A stretch of DNA of 64,000 nt from the NCBI RefSeq assembly GCF_003814515.1, contig NZ_RKQJ01000001.1:868001-932000 (forward strand). Reading direction: 5' to 3'. The stretch is from Salinicoccus roseus. Lineage in GTDB: Bacteria; Bacillota; Bacilli; Staphylococcales; Salinicoccaceae. Made by a program: the position numbers and the translations under genes. The notes under the pieces are model-generated. The model was given only the letters and a program-made list of their open reading frames with translations. It had not been told where the DNA came from and did not search any database. Below, piece by piece: positions 8,467-16,830 of this stretch; the first letter of the stretch is position 1, and every line of letters starts with the position of its first letter.

Positions 8467-9582
8467 ATGCCAATCGACTATAATCGAAGAAAGCAGACGC
8501 TCTTGGAGCGGCTCGAAAAGGAGACGCTCGATATTGCTCTCATCACCGACCCGACAAACATCTTCTACCTCACCGGCTTCTACGCCGATCCCCATGAACG
8601 CTACATGTCACTCGTCATCGACGCTGGAAACAGGAAGTCAGCACTGTTCCTCCCCGCCCTCGATGAAGAACTGGCAAAGGCGTCCGCAGAAGTGGATGCC
8701 ATCCATCCGATATCTGATGAAATGGATCCTTTTGATGTCGTCAAAGGGGTGATGCAGGAAGACATCTCAAAAATCGGCATCGAAATGGATGTGATGACGG
8801 TCAGCCACCAGAATGGCCTCAAATCCATCTGTCCCAATGCGGAATACATGGACATCACCCCTGAACTCAACCACATGCGCACGTTCAAGACCCCATCGGA
8901 AGTCGAGGGCCTCAGACAGGCGGTGGCCATCATTGAGACAGTTCTTGAGGAAGGGCTTGCGACCATCCACGAAGGGATGACAGAAGCGGCGCTCACAGCC
9001 GAATTCGAGTATCTGATGAAGCGGCACGGTGCAGCAGGCCCTTCATTTTCCACCATGGTGCTCTCAGGTGAGAAATCCGCCATGCCCCATGGCAAGCCGG
9101 GGGAACGCAGACTCCAGGAAGGGGATTTCCTGCTGATTGATTTCGGTGTCATTACAAATGAGCGGTACTGTTCCGACATCACACGCACTTTCGTCATCGG
9201 TGAGCCGACCGCGAAACAGAGGGAAATCTATGAAACGGTGCAGAAGTCGACACAGGCAGGCGTCGATGCCGTCAGATCCGGCATACCGCTGAAATCATTC
9301 GATATCGCCGCCAGGGAGGTCATCGAATCCGCCGGATACGGTGAATACTTCAACAACCGGGTGGGACATGGCCTCGGAATAGAAGTGCATGAAGCCCCTT
9401 CCATCCACCATGAAAACGAACAGCTCGCAGCCCCGGGCATGGTCTTCACGATAGAACCTGGCATCTACATCCCTGGGTTCGGCGGCGTCCGGATCGAGGA
9501 AGAAGTGTACATCAATGAAGATGGTGAGCCGGAAGTGCTGACCTCCTTTCCACGGAATCTCAGAAGCATAGAACTCAAATAA
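8467..9582 (+). CDS. Xaa-Pro peptidase, M24 family
   Basis: 371 residues. N-terminal creatinase-like domain (1-125), then the pita-bread M24 catalytic domain. All five dinuclear-metal ligands are visible: Asp in LLIDFGV, Asp in CSDITRTF, His in GHGLGIEVHE, Glu in FTIEPGIY and Glu in VRIEEEV. Cytosolic enzymes of this family release an N-terminal residue before proline. ATG 8467 has AGGAGG 6 bases upstream; the ATG 24 bases earlier has none. Single gene followed by a terminator. GC-rich codon use typical of the host. Confidence 0.92.
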   Translation: MPIDYNRRKQTLLERLEKETLDIALITDPTNIFYLTGFYADPHERYMSLVIDAGNRKSALFLPALDEELAKASAEVDAIHPISDEMDPFDVVKGVMQEDISKIGIEMDVMTVSHQNGLKSICPNAEYMDITPELNHMRTFKTPSEVEGLRQAVAIIETVLEEGLATIHEGMTEAALTAEFEYLMKRHGAAGPSFSTMVLSGEKSAMPHGKPGERRLQEGDFLLIDFGVITNERYCSDITRTFVIGEPTAKQREIYETVQKSTQAGVDAVRSGIPLKSFDIAAREVIESAGYGEYFNNRVGHGLGIEVHEAPSIHHENEQLAAPGMVFTIEPGIYIPGFGGVRIEEEVYINEDGEPEVLTSFPRNLRSIELK

Positions 9583-9591
9583 GAAGATAAA

Positions 9592-9624
9592 AATAAGCCT
9601 CCGACGGTGTCGGGGGCTTATTCT
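9592..9624. terminator. terminator between the peptidase and the CocE-type hydrolase
   Basis: Stem AATAAGCCTCCGAC / GTCGGGGGCTTATT with one G-T pair, loop GGT, followed by TTCTTT. Works for the plus-strand peptidase and, less well, for the convergent hydrolase. Confidence 0.75.
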
Positions 9625-9629
9625 TTAGT

Positions 9630-11633
9630 CTATGTGTAGTGCCTTCTGATCTTCTTCTCCCATGTCTTGGAGAAGCATTCTTCACCGTTGTTGTAGGCGA
9701 CTAGCTCATTCACGAGATAGTAGTAGTCTGCGTCACATGACATGACACTCTTCGTCTTCATCTCCGTATCGATGTCATCATCCTTCACGATCACGTTCCA
9801 GTCGCATTCCACTCTGGCTGAAATGGGGTCGTTTTCCTTGATGATATAGGCATTGCGGTTTTCAGTACCATAAGTGATGTTGAGGCCTGGCAGTGTCCGC
9901 AGACCTTCGTCTGAATAGTCTTCCAGCACCCATTCATCCTCCGTCAGCCGCTTGATGACTTCACGCGTCCTGGATCCTTCACGATGGATCTCCTTCTCAA
10001 GCGGTGCTGCCGTTTCCGCCTGCTCATGCTTCAGCGAAACCGCTTCGAAATCATTGACGACCGGCAGTTCGAGCCTTGAAGCTTCAAGATTTACAGTGAG
10101 CCCTGCGATTTCCTTCGCCGGCCAGATCTGCGGCCAGTATGTCGGCGACAGGGAGACCTCGATCGAATGGCCCACCGGTACTTGATAACCGATGACATCG
10201 AGTGTGAATGCGACATCAATATATTCATCGACCGGCAGGTCTTCAGGGAATTCATGACTCCTGTAATGGTTGAGGTTCATCTGTCCCCTTGTGATGAGCG
10301 TCTTCTCGCCATCCGGATGCACATCTGAAATCCTTGCATGGACATTCGCTTCCTTGACATCGGATTTCACCTTCAATCTTGCCACTGGCTGACCGACGAT
10401 GTTCACCGCTTCCTTCTGCGGCTCCAACATGATGGAAGTAGCCAGCGCGTTCTCGATCGTCTGGTCATCCGGCAGGTCGCCATCCTGTCCGAATGGGCAG
10501 TATACTCCTGAATAGAGGCCATGGTGCTGGATGTTCTTCAGACGCTGTTCCCCGGTCTGGCCATCGAACAGGTCGTGTATTTCCTGGTCCTCCTTGAACA
10601 GGTCGAGCCACCTGCCTTCACGATACTCATAGGAAGTTGCAGGTTTTACGCTGTCCTGGAGGTAGACGAGGAATTCATCAGTATGATCGACATCTCCATC
10701 AGCATCCATCCATTTATCCAGCCATTCCACCACTTCCTGCAGGTAGCCGATCTGAGGGCCTGGAATGGCCATATCAGGGAATTCGTGTGCCCACGGTCCG
10801 ACAATGCCCTTTTTCGGCACGTCGAGATTATACATCAGGCGGAAGAGCGCATCCGGATAACCGTCCGCCCAGCCGCTCATCGTGAGGACCGGTATCTTGA
10901 TGTCACTGTAGTTTTCAGCCACAGAGCCGTGCTTCCAGTACGCATCCCGCGTCTGATGGGATACCCATTCCTCTACGAATGGCGGTGTATTCTCCATCCT
11001 ATCGAGCCACATGTCATACCAGCGGTCTCCGACGAATTTCGGGAAAGGCGGCCGTGCATTATAGGCGAACATCGTCGATGCCCACCAGAGCATGTCGGAG
11101 GCCATCATTGTGCCGCCCCTATAATGGACATCATCCGCATAACGATCATCTGTCGAGCATAAGGAGATGATCGTCTTCAGTGCCTTGGGCTGATGGGCCG
11201 CGACCTGAAGGCCGTTGAAGCCGCCCCAGGATTTGCCGATCATGGCAACCGCGCCGTTCGACCATTCCTGATTCTCGATCCAGCTGATGATCGCGAGTGC
11301 GTCATCCTGTTCCTGCTGCGGATACTCATCTTCTATGATGCCTTCGGAATCCCCGGTGCCGCGTATATCGACCCGGATGGATGTATAGCCGAATCCGGCA
11401 AAATACTTGTGCCGGATTTCATCTCTGAGTGCCGTGAATTCATCTTTCCTGTACGGAAGGAACTCGAGGACGGTTCCTTTCGTCGTACCCTTGATATCTT
11501 TCGGCTTCCAGAGCTTGGCAGACAATCTGATGCCGTCAGGCATCTCTATCCAAGTATGGTGTGTGACTTCCACTTCATACGGAAAATCTGTACGTTCATG
11601 TATCTTATTATAATCGACATCGAAAACGCCCAA
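9630..11633 (-). CDS. CocE/NonD family alpha/beta hydrolase
   Basis: 667 residues. Alpha/beta hydrolase of the cocaine esterase / X-Pro dipeptidyl-peptidase (S15) superfamily. The nucleophile elbow is GKSWGGFNG (Ser about 135), acid in SGWADGYPDAL, His in VGPWAHEFPD. The C-terminal third is the jelly-roll PepX_C domain (VPVGHSIEVSLSPTYWPQIWP). I choose TTG 11631-11633: AGGAGG lies 9 bases upstream, inside the end of the BCCT gene, while upstream ATGs have no site. Stop and start are one base apart, so translation is probably coupled to the transporter. No signal peptide. Substrate unknown; an amide or ester of the imported compound is a guess. Confidence 0.88.
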   Translation of the reverse strand: MGVFDVDYNKIHERTDFPYEVEVTHHTWIEMPDGIRLSAKLWKPKDIKGTTKGTVLEFLPYRKDEFTALRDEIRHKYFAGFGYTSIRVDIRGTGDSEGIIEDEYPQQEQDDALAIISWIENQEWSNGAVAMIGKSWGGFNGLQVAAHQPKALKTIISLCSTDDRYADDVHYRGGTMMASDMLWWASTMFAYNARPPFPKFVGDRWYDMWLDRMENTPPFVEEWVSHQTRDAYWKHGSVAENYSDIKIPVLTMSGWADGYPDALFRLMYNLDVPKKGIVGPWAHEFPDMAIPGPQIGYLQEVVEWLDKWMDADGDVDHTDEFLVYLQDSVKPATSYEYREGRWLDLFKEDQEIHDLFDGQTGEQRLKNIQHHGLYSGVYCPFGQDGDLPDDQTIENALATSIMLEPQKEAVNIVGQPVARLKVKSDVKEANVHARISDVHPDGEKTLITRGQMNLNHYRSHEFPEDLPVDEYIDVAFTLDVIGYQVPVGHSIEVSLSPTYWPQIWPAKEIAGLTVNLEASRLELPVVNDFEAVSLKHEQAETAAPLEKEIHREGSRTREVIKRLTEDEWVLEDYSDEGLRTLPGLNITYGTENRNAYIIKENDPISARVECDWNVIVKDDDIDTEMKTKSVMSCDADYYYLVNELVAYNNGEECFSKTWEKKIRRHYT

Positions 11634-11634
11634 T

Positions 11635-13152
11635 CTATTTGTCCTCCTCATAAATATGTTCATCATTCTTCAGCCATTTCATCAATGAAATGACGAGCAG
11701 TGCATATATGATGACGACAGGCACTGCCACGACTACAGCCGATGTCTGGACGACACTGAGTCCGCCTATGAGCAGCAGTGAAATGGACAGAAACGCCATA
11801 ATCAATCCCCACAGGATGGTATGCCATACCGGCGGTTCAATGCCGTCCCCTACTTTAATTGAAGCGGTGGATGCAAGGATATAGGACGCTGAATCCAGTG
11901 AAGTCGCGAGGAATATGAATCCCAGTACGACAAAGAATAGGATCGCAATATAGCTGAATGGCAATGTTTCCAGCACGTTGATGATGGTGGATGCATCGCC
12001 GAATTCAGCCATGCTGCCGAGCACATCCAGTTCACCCGTCTGTTGCAGGTTCATCGTATATCCTCCGAAGATGCCGAAGTACAGCCAGCTGCCGAGGGAA
12101 CCCCAACCAAGGATGTGGAGTATCAGGCTCTTCAATGTGCGTCCCTTTGAAATACGTGCAATGAACAGTCCCATGAACAGGGCTGTTGCAGCGAACCATG
12201 CCCAGTAGAATACCGTCCAGGCCTGCGGGAATCCGCCGCCGCCAATCGGATCCGTATAGAAGCTCATCCTCAGGAAGTTTTGGGACATGATGCCGAAGCT
12301 GTCTGTGAAATATGTCAGTATGAATCCCGTCGGTCCTACAAGGATGACGAAGATTGCGAGTGCAAGTGCTAGATAGACGTTGAGGTTACTCAACCTGCGT
12401 ATCCCCTTATCCAATCCAAGGGATGCACTTGTGATGTAGATGACAGCCCAGATGATCATGATGATGATGCTGAGTGTAACGGACTGCTCCACTCCAAGAA
12501 GATGACCGATGCCGGCAGAAACCATCGGAACTCCGAGGCCGAGTGATGTACCCAGTCCGCCGACAAGACTCCAGATCACAAGGATGTCTATGATCTTGCC
12601 GAGGATGCCGTCGGAATATTTGCCGAGGGCACCTTTTACTGATTGGCTGACCTTCAAGGATTTGTTCTTTTTATTGAAAAATGAATATGCAATGACGATC
12701 GTCGGGAAAGCATAGATGCACCATGCGGAAATGCCCCAATGGAACATCCCGTATGCTACAGACCATTCAGCTGCACTTTGGCTTTCCGGTTCAAAGCCGA
12801 ACGGCGGTCCCTGAAGATAGTACATCGGTTCTATGATGGACCAGAACATGATGCTCGTCCCCATGCCCGCACAGAACAGCATGGCACCATAGCTGAAGTT
12901 GTTGAACTGGGGCGGTCCTTCCCCGAGTTTGACCCTGCCGTATTTGCCGAATGCAATCCACAGCAGCAGGACGAACAGTCCGAAGGTCATGAACTGGAAG
13001 ATCCAGTCCATCCGTGTATTGATTGCCGTAAGCATCCCGTTGAGCATCGTTTCTGCTGAAGACTGGAACACGACCAGCAGTATGGTCAGCGACAGCAGCA
13101 CGACGATGGACGGCCAAAAAATGAATGAATCCAATTTTGCCTTTTCTTTCAT
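11635..13152 (-). CDS. BCCT family transporter (betaine/carnitine/choline)
   Basis: 505 residues with about 12 membrane helices. The family signature is MGTSIMFWSIIEPMYYLQGPPFGFEP and WGISAWCIYAFPT; TM8 reads PQAWTVFYWAWFAATALFMGLFIARISKGR. BCCT proteins import quaternary ammonium compounds with Na+ or H+, for osmoprotection or catabolism. ATG 13152 has AGGAGG 6 bases upstream. Translationally coupled to the CocE-type hydrolase, which suggests a catabolic pair rather than a pure osmolyte uptake system. About 260 AT-rich bases upstream probably hold its promoter. Confidence 0.9.
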   Translation of the reverse strand: MKEKAKLDSFIFWPSIVVLLSLTILLVVFQSSAETMLNGMLTAINTRMDWIFQFMTFGLFVLLLWIAFGKYGRVKLGEGPPQFNNFSYGAMLFCAGMGTSIMFWSIIEPMYYLQGPPFGFEPESQSAAEWSVAYGMFHWGISAWCIYAFPTIVIAYSFFNKKNKSLKVSQSVKGALGKYSDGILGKIIDILVIWSLVGGLGTSLGLGVPMVSAGIGHLLGVEQSVTLSIIIMIIWAVIYITSASLGLDKGIRRLSNLNVYLALALAIFVILVGPTGFILTYFTDSFGIMSQNFLRMSFYTDPIGGGGFPQAWTVFYWAWFAATALFMGLFIARISKGRTLKSLILHILGWGSLGSWLYFGIFGGYTMNLQQTGELDVLGSMAEFGDASTIINVLETLPFSYIAILFFVVLGFIFLATSLDSASYILASTASIKVGDGIEPPVWHTILWGLIMAFLSISLLLIGGLSVVQTSAVVVAVPVVIIYALLVISLMKWLKNDEHIYEEDK

Positions 13153-13370
13153 CAAAAACCTCCTGATAATTTAATTGTTGACTTAAAAATATGTAATATT
13201 ACGTTTGATATTCTGTCCCAACCTAACAAATTTATAAGGCCCAATCAACACTATTGTGAAAAATAAACAAATTTAAAATGTTGAGAGTATACTAATAATT
13301 TAACCATTAAGCTATTATATTACTTTTTACAACAAAGATAAAGACTTTAATAAAAAGAATTGAGAAAAAC

Positions 13371-13402
13371 AAAAAAAGACACCAGACTTTTGGTCTGGTG
13401 CC
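13371..13402 (-). terminator. terminator of the SDR gene
   Basis: Stem CACCAGAC / GTCTGGTG with a TTTT loop, followed on the minus strand by a run of seven T. Just downstream of the SDR stop codon. Confidence 0.85.
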
Positions 13403-13418
13403 TGCACTATCCACTACA

Positions 13419-14156
13419 TTACTGGGCTGTGTAGCCGCCGTCCACAAGAAGTGTGGTGCCTGTAGTGAATTCATTTTCCGCCAGGAATACGACCGCATGT
13501 GCGATTTCTTCCGGTTCACCAAGTCTGCCGATTGGGTGCTTGTCTACGAGAGTTTCGTAATAATCTCCCAATGCTTCCCTGTTCACCATACCGGACTCGA
13601 CGTAGCCGGGAGCAACTGCGCTGACTCGGATGTTGTCCTTGGCATATTGTAAAGCGACGGATTTCGTCATCAGATTCACGGCGCCTTTGGACGCATTGTA
13701 CGCGAATGCTGTCGGCTCGCCGACACTGCCGAGGATGGAGGCTGTATTGATGATTGCACCGCCGCCCACCTTCTGCATTTCAGGGATTGCGTATTTTGAA
13801 CCGAAGAATACGCTGTCCTGATTGACTTTGATTACTTTGTTGTAGTCTTCGTAGGAAAGCTTGTGCGTCTCGCCCTGGACACCGATTCCGGCATTGTTGA
13901 ACATGACATCCAGTCGTCCAAACTTTTCAACGGCGAGAGCAACGACGTTTTTGACATCCTCTTCAACGGAGACATCCACTTTCTCAAACAGGATATCCCC
14001 ATATTGTTTGAGGCTCTCTTCTGCTTTCTTACCAGACTCTTCATTGTAATCAGCCACAATGACTTTCGCGCCTTTATCCAGGAACGCCTTCGCTGTAGCT
14101 AAACCAATACCTGATCCGCCACCTGTTACAATCGCAACTTTATCCTTAAGTTCCAA
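13419..14156 (-). CDS. SDR family NAD(P)-dependent oxidoreductase
   Basis: 245 residues, classical short-chain dehydrogenase. Visible: cofactor loop TGGGSGIGLA, NNAG at about 87, catalytic Ser in INTASILG, YNASKGAV with the catalytic Tyr and Lys, and the PGYVESGM C-terminal region. An Asp after strand 2 (VIVADYNEE) suggests NAD preference. Start: TTG at 14156 has AAAGGGG 7 bases upstream; the ATG two codons earlier is too close to that site. Single gene with its own terminator. Substrate unknown. Confidence 0.87.
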   Translation of the reverse strand: MELKDKVAIVTGGGSGIGLATAKAFLDKGAKVIVADYNEESGKKAEESLKQYGDILFEKVDVSVEEDVKNVVALAVEKFGRLDVMFNNAGIGVQGETHKLSYEDYNKVIKVNQDSVFFGSKYAIPEMQKVGGGAIINTASILGSVGEPTAFAYNASKGAVNLMTKSVALQYAKDNIRVSAVAPGYVESGMVNREALGDYYETLVDKHPIGRLGEPEEIAHAVVFLAENEFTTGTTLLVDGGYTAQ

Positions 14157-14248
14157 AATCATTTCCCCTTTCGATGACTCCATCTGACTCACTATACATA
14201 TACCTCAGCCAGAGATGACTGAAACACGATAAGTGTGTCTGAATTAAG

Positions 14249-14309
14249 GCAGTTGGACCTTTCAATTGTAATTCACTCGGACACTCAGTGACAATTAGCC
14301 CTCCAACCG
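14249..14309. repeat. solitary copy of the 41-bp hairpin repeat family
   Basis: Between the SDR and AEC genes lies an imperfect palindrome with outer arms AGTTGGA...TCCAAC and inner arms AATTGT..CACT / AGTGACAATT. On the minus strand it reads GGTTGGAGGGCTAATTGTC, nearly the linker and stem of the tandem units at 20787-20982. A degenerate single member of that family. Confidence 0.6.
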
Positions 14310-14316
14310 CCCCCAT

Positions 14317-15240
14317 CTAGAACAGCTGCATGGACAGATAGATGACGAATGTCACGGTGATGCTGCTGAGTACCGTGGAATAAAGGACCACCTGGGCATG
14401 GAGTTCCGGTTCGACATCATATTCGAGTGCGAGGGTCGCAGTATTCCTCGAGGTCGGGAACGCGCTCGCAATGAAGAGCGATTGGGCGATGACGCCTTCG
14501 ATGCCGAGCATGAATATGATGGCCAGGGCGACTGCGGGTCCGATGACCAGCCGGCCGAGTGCGCTCCAGGCGATCACCCTGTGGAAGGAACGGATCTCGA
14601 TCTGTGCAAGCTGCATCCCGAGGAGGAGCAGCGCGAGCGCGGCGAACCCACCGGCGAGCTGCTCGACAGGCACGCTGATGAAACTCGGCAGTTCGACGTC
14701 AATTGCCTGCAGGATGAACGCGGCCGCCAGTGCATAGATGATCGGCAGCCGGAGCAGTTCCCGGAAGAGTTCCACGACGGATTTCGCATTGGACCGCAGA
14801 TTGTACAGGCCATATGTGAACGTCAGCAGATTCTGGACGACGAGCACGATGATCTGCACAGATACACCCACCGGGTTGGCACTGAATACGAGATGGCTGA
14901 CGGGCAGCCCGTAGTTGCCGGAGTTCATCAGAGAGACACTGTTCTTGAGCGCGGTCCGCTCCCCTCCGCGAAGGCCGAGCCCCCGGGCGAGCAGTTCACC
15001 GACCACCATCATTGCAGTAATGAACAGTACCAGATACAATGCGAGCTGTCCCAGCAGTTCAAAGTCGATGTCCGCTTCATATATGTTCAGGAATACCGCG
15101 GCCGGCAGGAAACAGTAGGTGACGAGATTCGCAATCGGACGCAGACGGAATTCGAACTTCTTCTGGAGGATGACACCGACGCCGAGCAGAATCAGGATCG
15201 GCAGTATGACATCCAGAAATACAAGGGAGATATATGCCAT
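14317..15240 (-). CDS. AEC family transporter (auxin efflux carrier type)
   Basis: 307 residues with about ten hydrophobic segments in two halves, as in AEC/MleP-type carriers. Typical features: VILPILILLGVGVILQKK at the start, NSVSLMNSGNYGLPVSHLVFS with the conserved NxGxxGLP motif, and SAFPTSRNTATLALEY near the end. These carriers move organic anions such as malate. ATG 15240 is preceded by AAAGGAGGGAGGAT. Single gene; substrate unknown. Confidence 0.82.
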   Translation of the reverse strand: MAYISLVFLDVILPILILLGVGVILQKKFEFRLRPIANLVTYCFLPAAVFLNIYEADIDFELLGQLALYLVLFITAMMVVGELLARGLGLRGGERTALKNSVSLMNSGNYGLPVSHLVFSANPVGVSVQIIVLVVQNLLTFTYGLYNLRSNAKSVVELFRELLRLPIIYALAAAFILQAIDVELPSFISVPVEQLAGGFAALALLLLGMQLAQIEIRSFHRVIAWSALGRLVIGPAVALAIIFMLGIEGVIAQSLFIASAFPTSRNTATLALEYDVEPELHAQVVLYSTVLSSITVTFVIYLSMQLF

Positions 15241-15364
15241 ATCCTCCCTCCTTTCTACTCTCACCCCTATATTCTACCACTTTGCGCGGGGCCCGCTCCA
15301 AAGCACTGCCTCTTCAAGCGCTTCCACTTCAGAATATACATCCCGGGGCTGATTCCCATACCGC

Positions 15365-15394
15365 TTTACACGCCAGGCCCCAATCCACTATCAT
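15365..15394 (+). promoter_or_regulatory. probable sigma-A promoter of the ykoF leader
   Basis: TTTACA (15365-15370), 18-base spacer, TATCAT (15389-15394). Transcription would start around 15401, just ahead of the TPP aptamer. Confidence 0.5.
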
Positions 15395-15423
15395 GGTAAC
15401 TGTAATGAAAAACTGCATACCGA

Positions 15424-15505
15424 TGCACTGGGGGCGCCTTAGGCTGAGACGGAGATACCGGACCCTTACCACCCGATCTGGATAACACCAGCGTGGGGAA
15501 GTGCA
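15424..15505 (+). ncRNA. TPP riboswitch (THI element) upstream of ykoF
   Basis: Closing helix P1 is TGCACT (15424-15429) with AGTGCA (15500-15505). Inside are the conserved TPP aptamer parts: GGGGGCGCC, GCTGAGA (15443-15449), ACCC, then GATCTGGATAACACCAGC and GTGGGGAAG. The 3' P1 strand can alternatively pair with the 5' arm of the terminator at 15538-15565, giving classic switching: TPP bound frees the terminator and switches ykoF off. Confidence 0.93.
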
Positions 15506-15537
15506 GCCTTGTATGTCCGCACCACTCCATACATCTG

Positions 15538-15565
15538 CTGCATTCCCTCGGGAGTGCAGCTTTTT
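15538..15565 (+). terminator. riboswitch-controlled terminator
   Basis: Stem CTGCATTCC / GGAGTGCAG with tetraloop CTCG, then CTTTTT. Its 5' arm is complementary to GGAAGTGCAG of the aptamer's 3' end, so it forms only when TPP holds P1 closed. Confidence 0.85.
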
Positions 15566-15596
15566 CATTTTCAATAAAATCATTGGAGGCATGATT

Positions 15597-16181
15597 ATGG
15601 TACAGGAATGCGGAACAGAACGGATTGCGGGCTGCCAGTTCAACTTGAGTGTGATGAGCGATGATTTCGCGGAAGTGATCCTCGGCGCACTGGATCGGGT
15701 CGACACATCGAAGGTGTGGAAAGAGACGGATGACGTCTCGACGTGTGTGCGTGGACGGATCGAGCATGTATTCGATGTCGTCCAGGGAATCTACCTTGAG
15801 GCGGCCAAGACGGGGAAACATGTCGAGATGAGCGGAACGTTCTCCATCGGCTGTCCGGGTGATTCTTCCGGGGATGCCTACATGGATGCATCCCCGGATC
15901 GGTTGAATGCACCTTCAAAAGACGTCCAGCAGAAGGCAGGATGCAAGTTCGCCCTCTATCCGATGAATACGACCGACTATATGGATGTCATCTACGAACA
16001 GATCGACTTGTCGAAGGAGGCCGGCGTCACGGTGAGCCCATCCCATTACGCCACGCGGCTCGACGGGACGGTGCCGGACATCTTCAGCGCCATGGAGTCA
16101 TCCTTTACGAAAGTACAGGAAGCGGTAAGCCACACGACGATGACATTCACGATTTCAGCAAACAGCCCGTCGAACAGCTAG
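15597..16181 (+). CDS. ykoF: YkoF family thiamine/HMP-binding protein
   Basis: 194 residues, the size of Bacillus YkoF, which is two tandem ferredoxin-like domains that bind thiamine or its HMP moiety. The two halves begin similarly: CGTERIAGCQFNLSVMSDDFAEVILGALD and AGCKFALYPMNTTDYMDVIYEQID. Both carry the C/G-F-x-L-Y/S-P/V pattern of the ligand site. Start ATG 15597 has GGAGG 7 bases upstream. In Bacillus, YkoF is encoded with the ABC transporter YkoEDC. Here no transporter gene follows; the next gene is convergent. Controlled by the TPP riboswitch, which supports the assignment. Confidence 0.9.
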   Translation: MVQECGTERIAGCQFNLSVMSDDFAEVILGALDRVDTSKVWKETDDVSTCVRGRIEHVFDVVQGIYLEAAKTGKHVEMSGTFSIGCPGDSSGDAYMDASPDRLNAPSKDVQQKAGCKFALYPMNTTDYMDVIYEQIDLSKEAGVTVSPSHYATRLDGTVPDIFSAMESSFTKVQEAVSHTTMTFTISANSPSNS

Positions 16182-16191
16182 GACGATATGA

Positions 16192-16221
16192 AGAGGGGAG
16201 CCCGGCCGGGCTCCCCTCTTT
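16192..16221. terminator. bidirectional terminator between ykoF and the VOC gene
   Basis: AGAGGGGAGCCCGG / CCGGGCTCCCCTCT, a 14-bp perfect GC-rich stem followed by TTTC, between convergent genes. Confidence 0.85.
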
Positions 16222-16226
16222 CTGTA

Positions 16227-16652
16227 TCAGATGATCAGCATGTCATTATCGTCGAATTCCCAGTCCGCGCCATATGCCACTTCCCAGTAGTGGCCGTCCG
16301 GATCTGTGAAGTAGCCGCTATAGCCGCCCCAGTCCGTCGGGGCCGCCTCCTTCACGACCATCCCTCCGATTCTGCCGGCAGTCTTCAGAACCTGGTCCAC
16401 TTCCGATTCGGACTTCGCATTATAGGCGAGCGTCACGCCATTGAATCCACCATCAGGTACCGGCTGTCCGGTCTCCTCCGCCAGTTTTTCCAGCGGATAG
16501 AGGGAGAGCTTTGAACCCTTCATCCTGAAAAATACGATTTCCAGCGCTTCTTCACTGCCGACCAGTGATGCTTCAAATCCAAGCTTGCGGTAAAAGTCGA
16601 CTGCAGTCGACATATCTTTTACACCGAGCGTAATCAGATTGATCCTGTCCAT
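16227..16652 (-). CDS. VOC family protein (glyoxalase/bleomycin resistance fold)
   Basis: 141 residues in two beta-alpha-beta-beta-beta modules. Visible: LITLGVKDMSTAVDFYRKLGFE, NGVTLAYNAKSESEVDQVL, and YFTDPDGHYWEVAYG near the C-terminus, where the Glu is a typical metal ligand. Members are metal-dependent isomerases, dioxygenases or antibiotic-binding proteins. ATG 16652 has AAAGGGG 7 bases upstream. Specific reaction unknown. Confidence 0.85.
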   Translation of the reverse strand: MDRINLITLGVKDMSTAVDFYRKLGFEASLVGSEEALEIVFFRMKGSKLSLYPLEKLAEETGQPVPDGGFNGVTLAYNAKSESEVDQVLKTAGRIGGMVVKEAAPTDWGGYSGYFTDPDGHYWEVAYGADWEFDDNDMLII

Positions 16653-16830
16653 GGCAATTCCCCTTTGCGAATAGGATGCGTAAATCCGGAGCATTTTCAC
16701 ACTTCCAATATACCATAAAATAGAAATGCGTGTGGGGCCGGCCGGCCCCCGCTGCATGATGTTTCACGCACCGCCCAACCGGGAAAGAACGACAATGGAT
16801 AACCAGTAATGATACAAGGAGGCAATCACA

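Noticed and set aside
14398..15399. A 333-codon plus-strand frame across the AEC transporter
   Set aside because: The AEC gene on the minus strand has membrane helices, family motifs and a strong start site. The antisense product is a low-complexity Glu/Asp/Arg mix.
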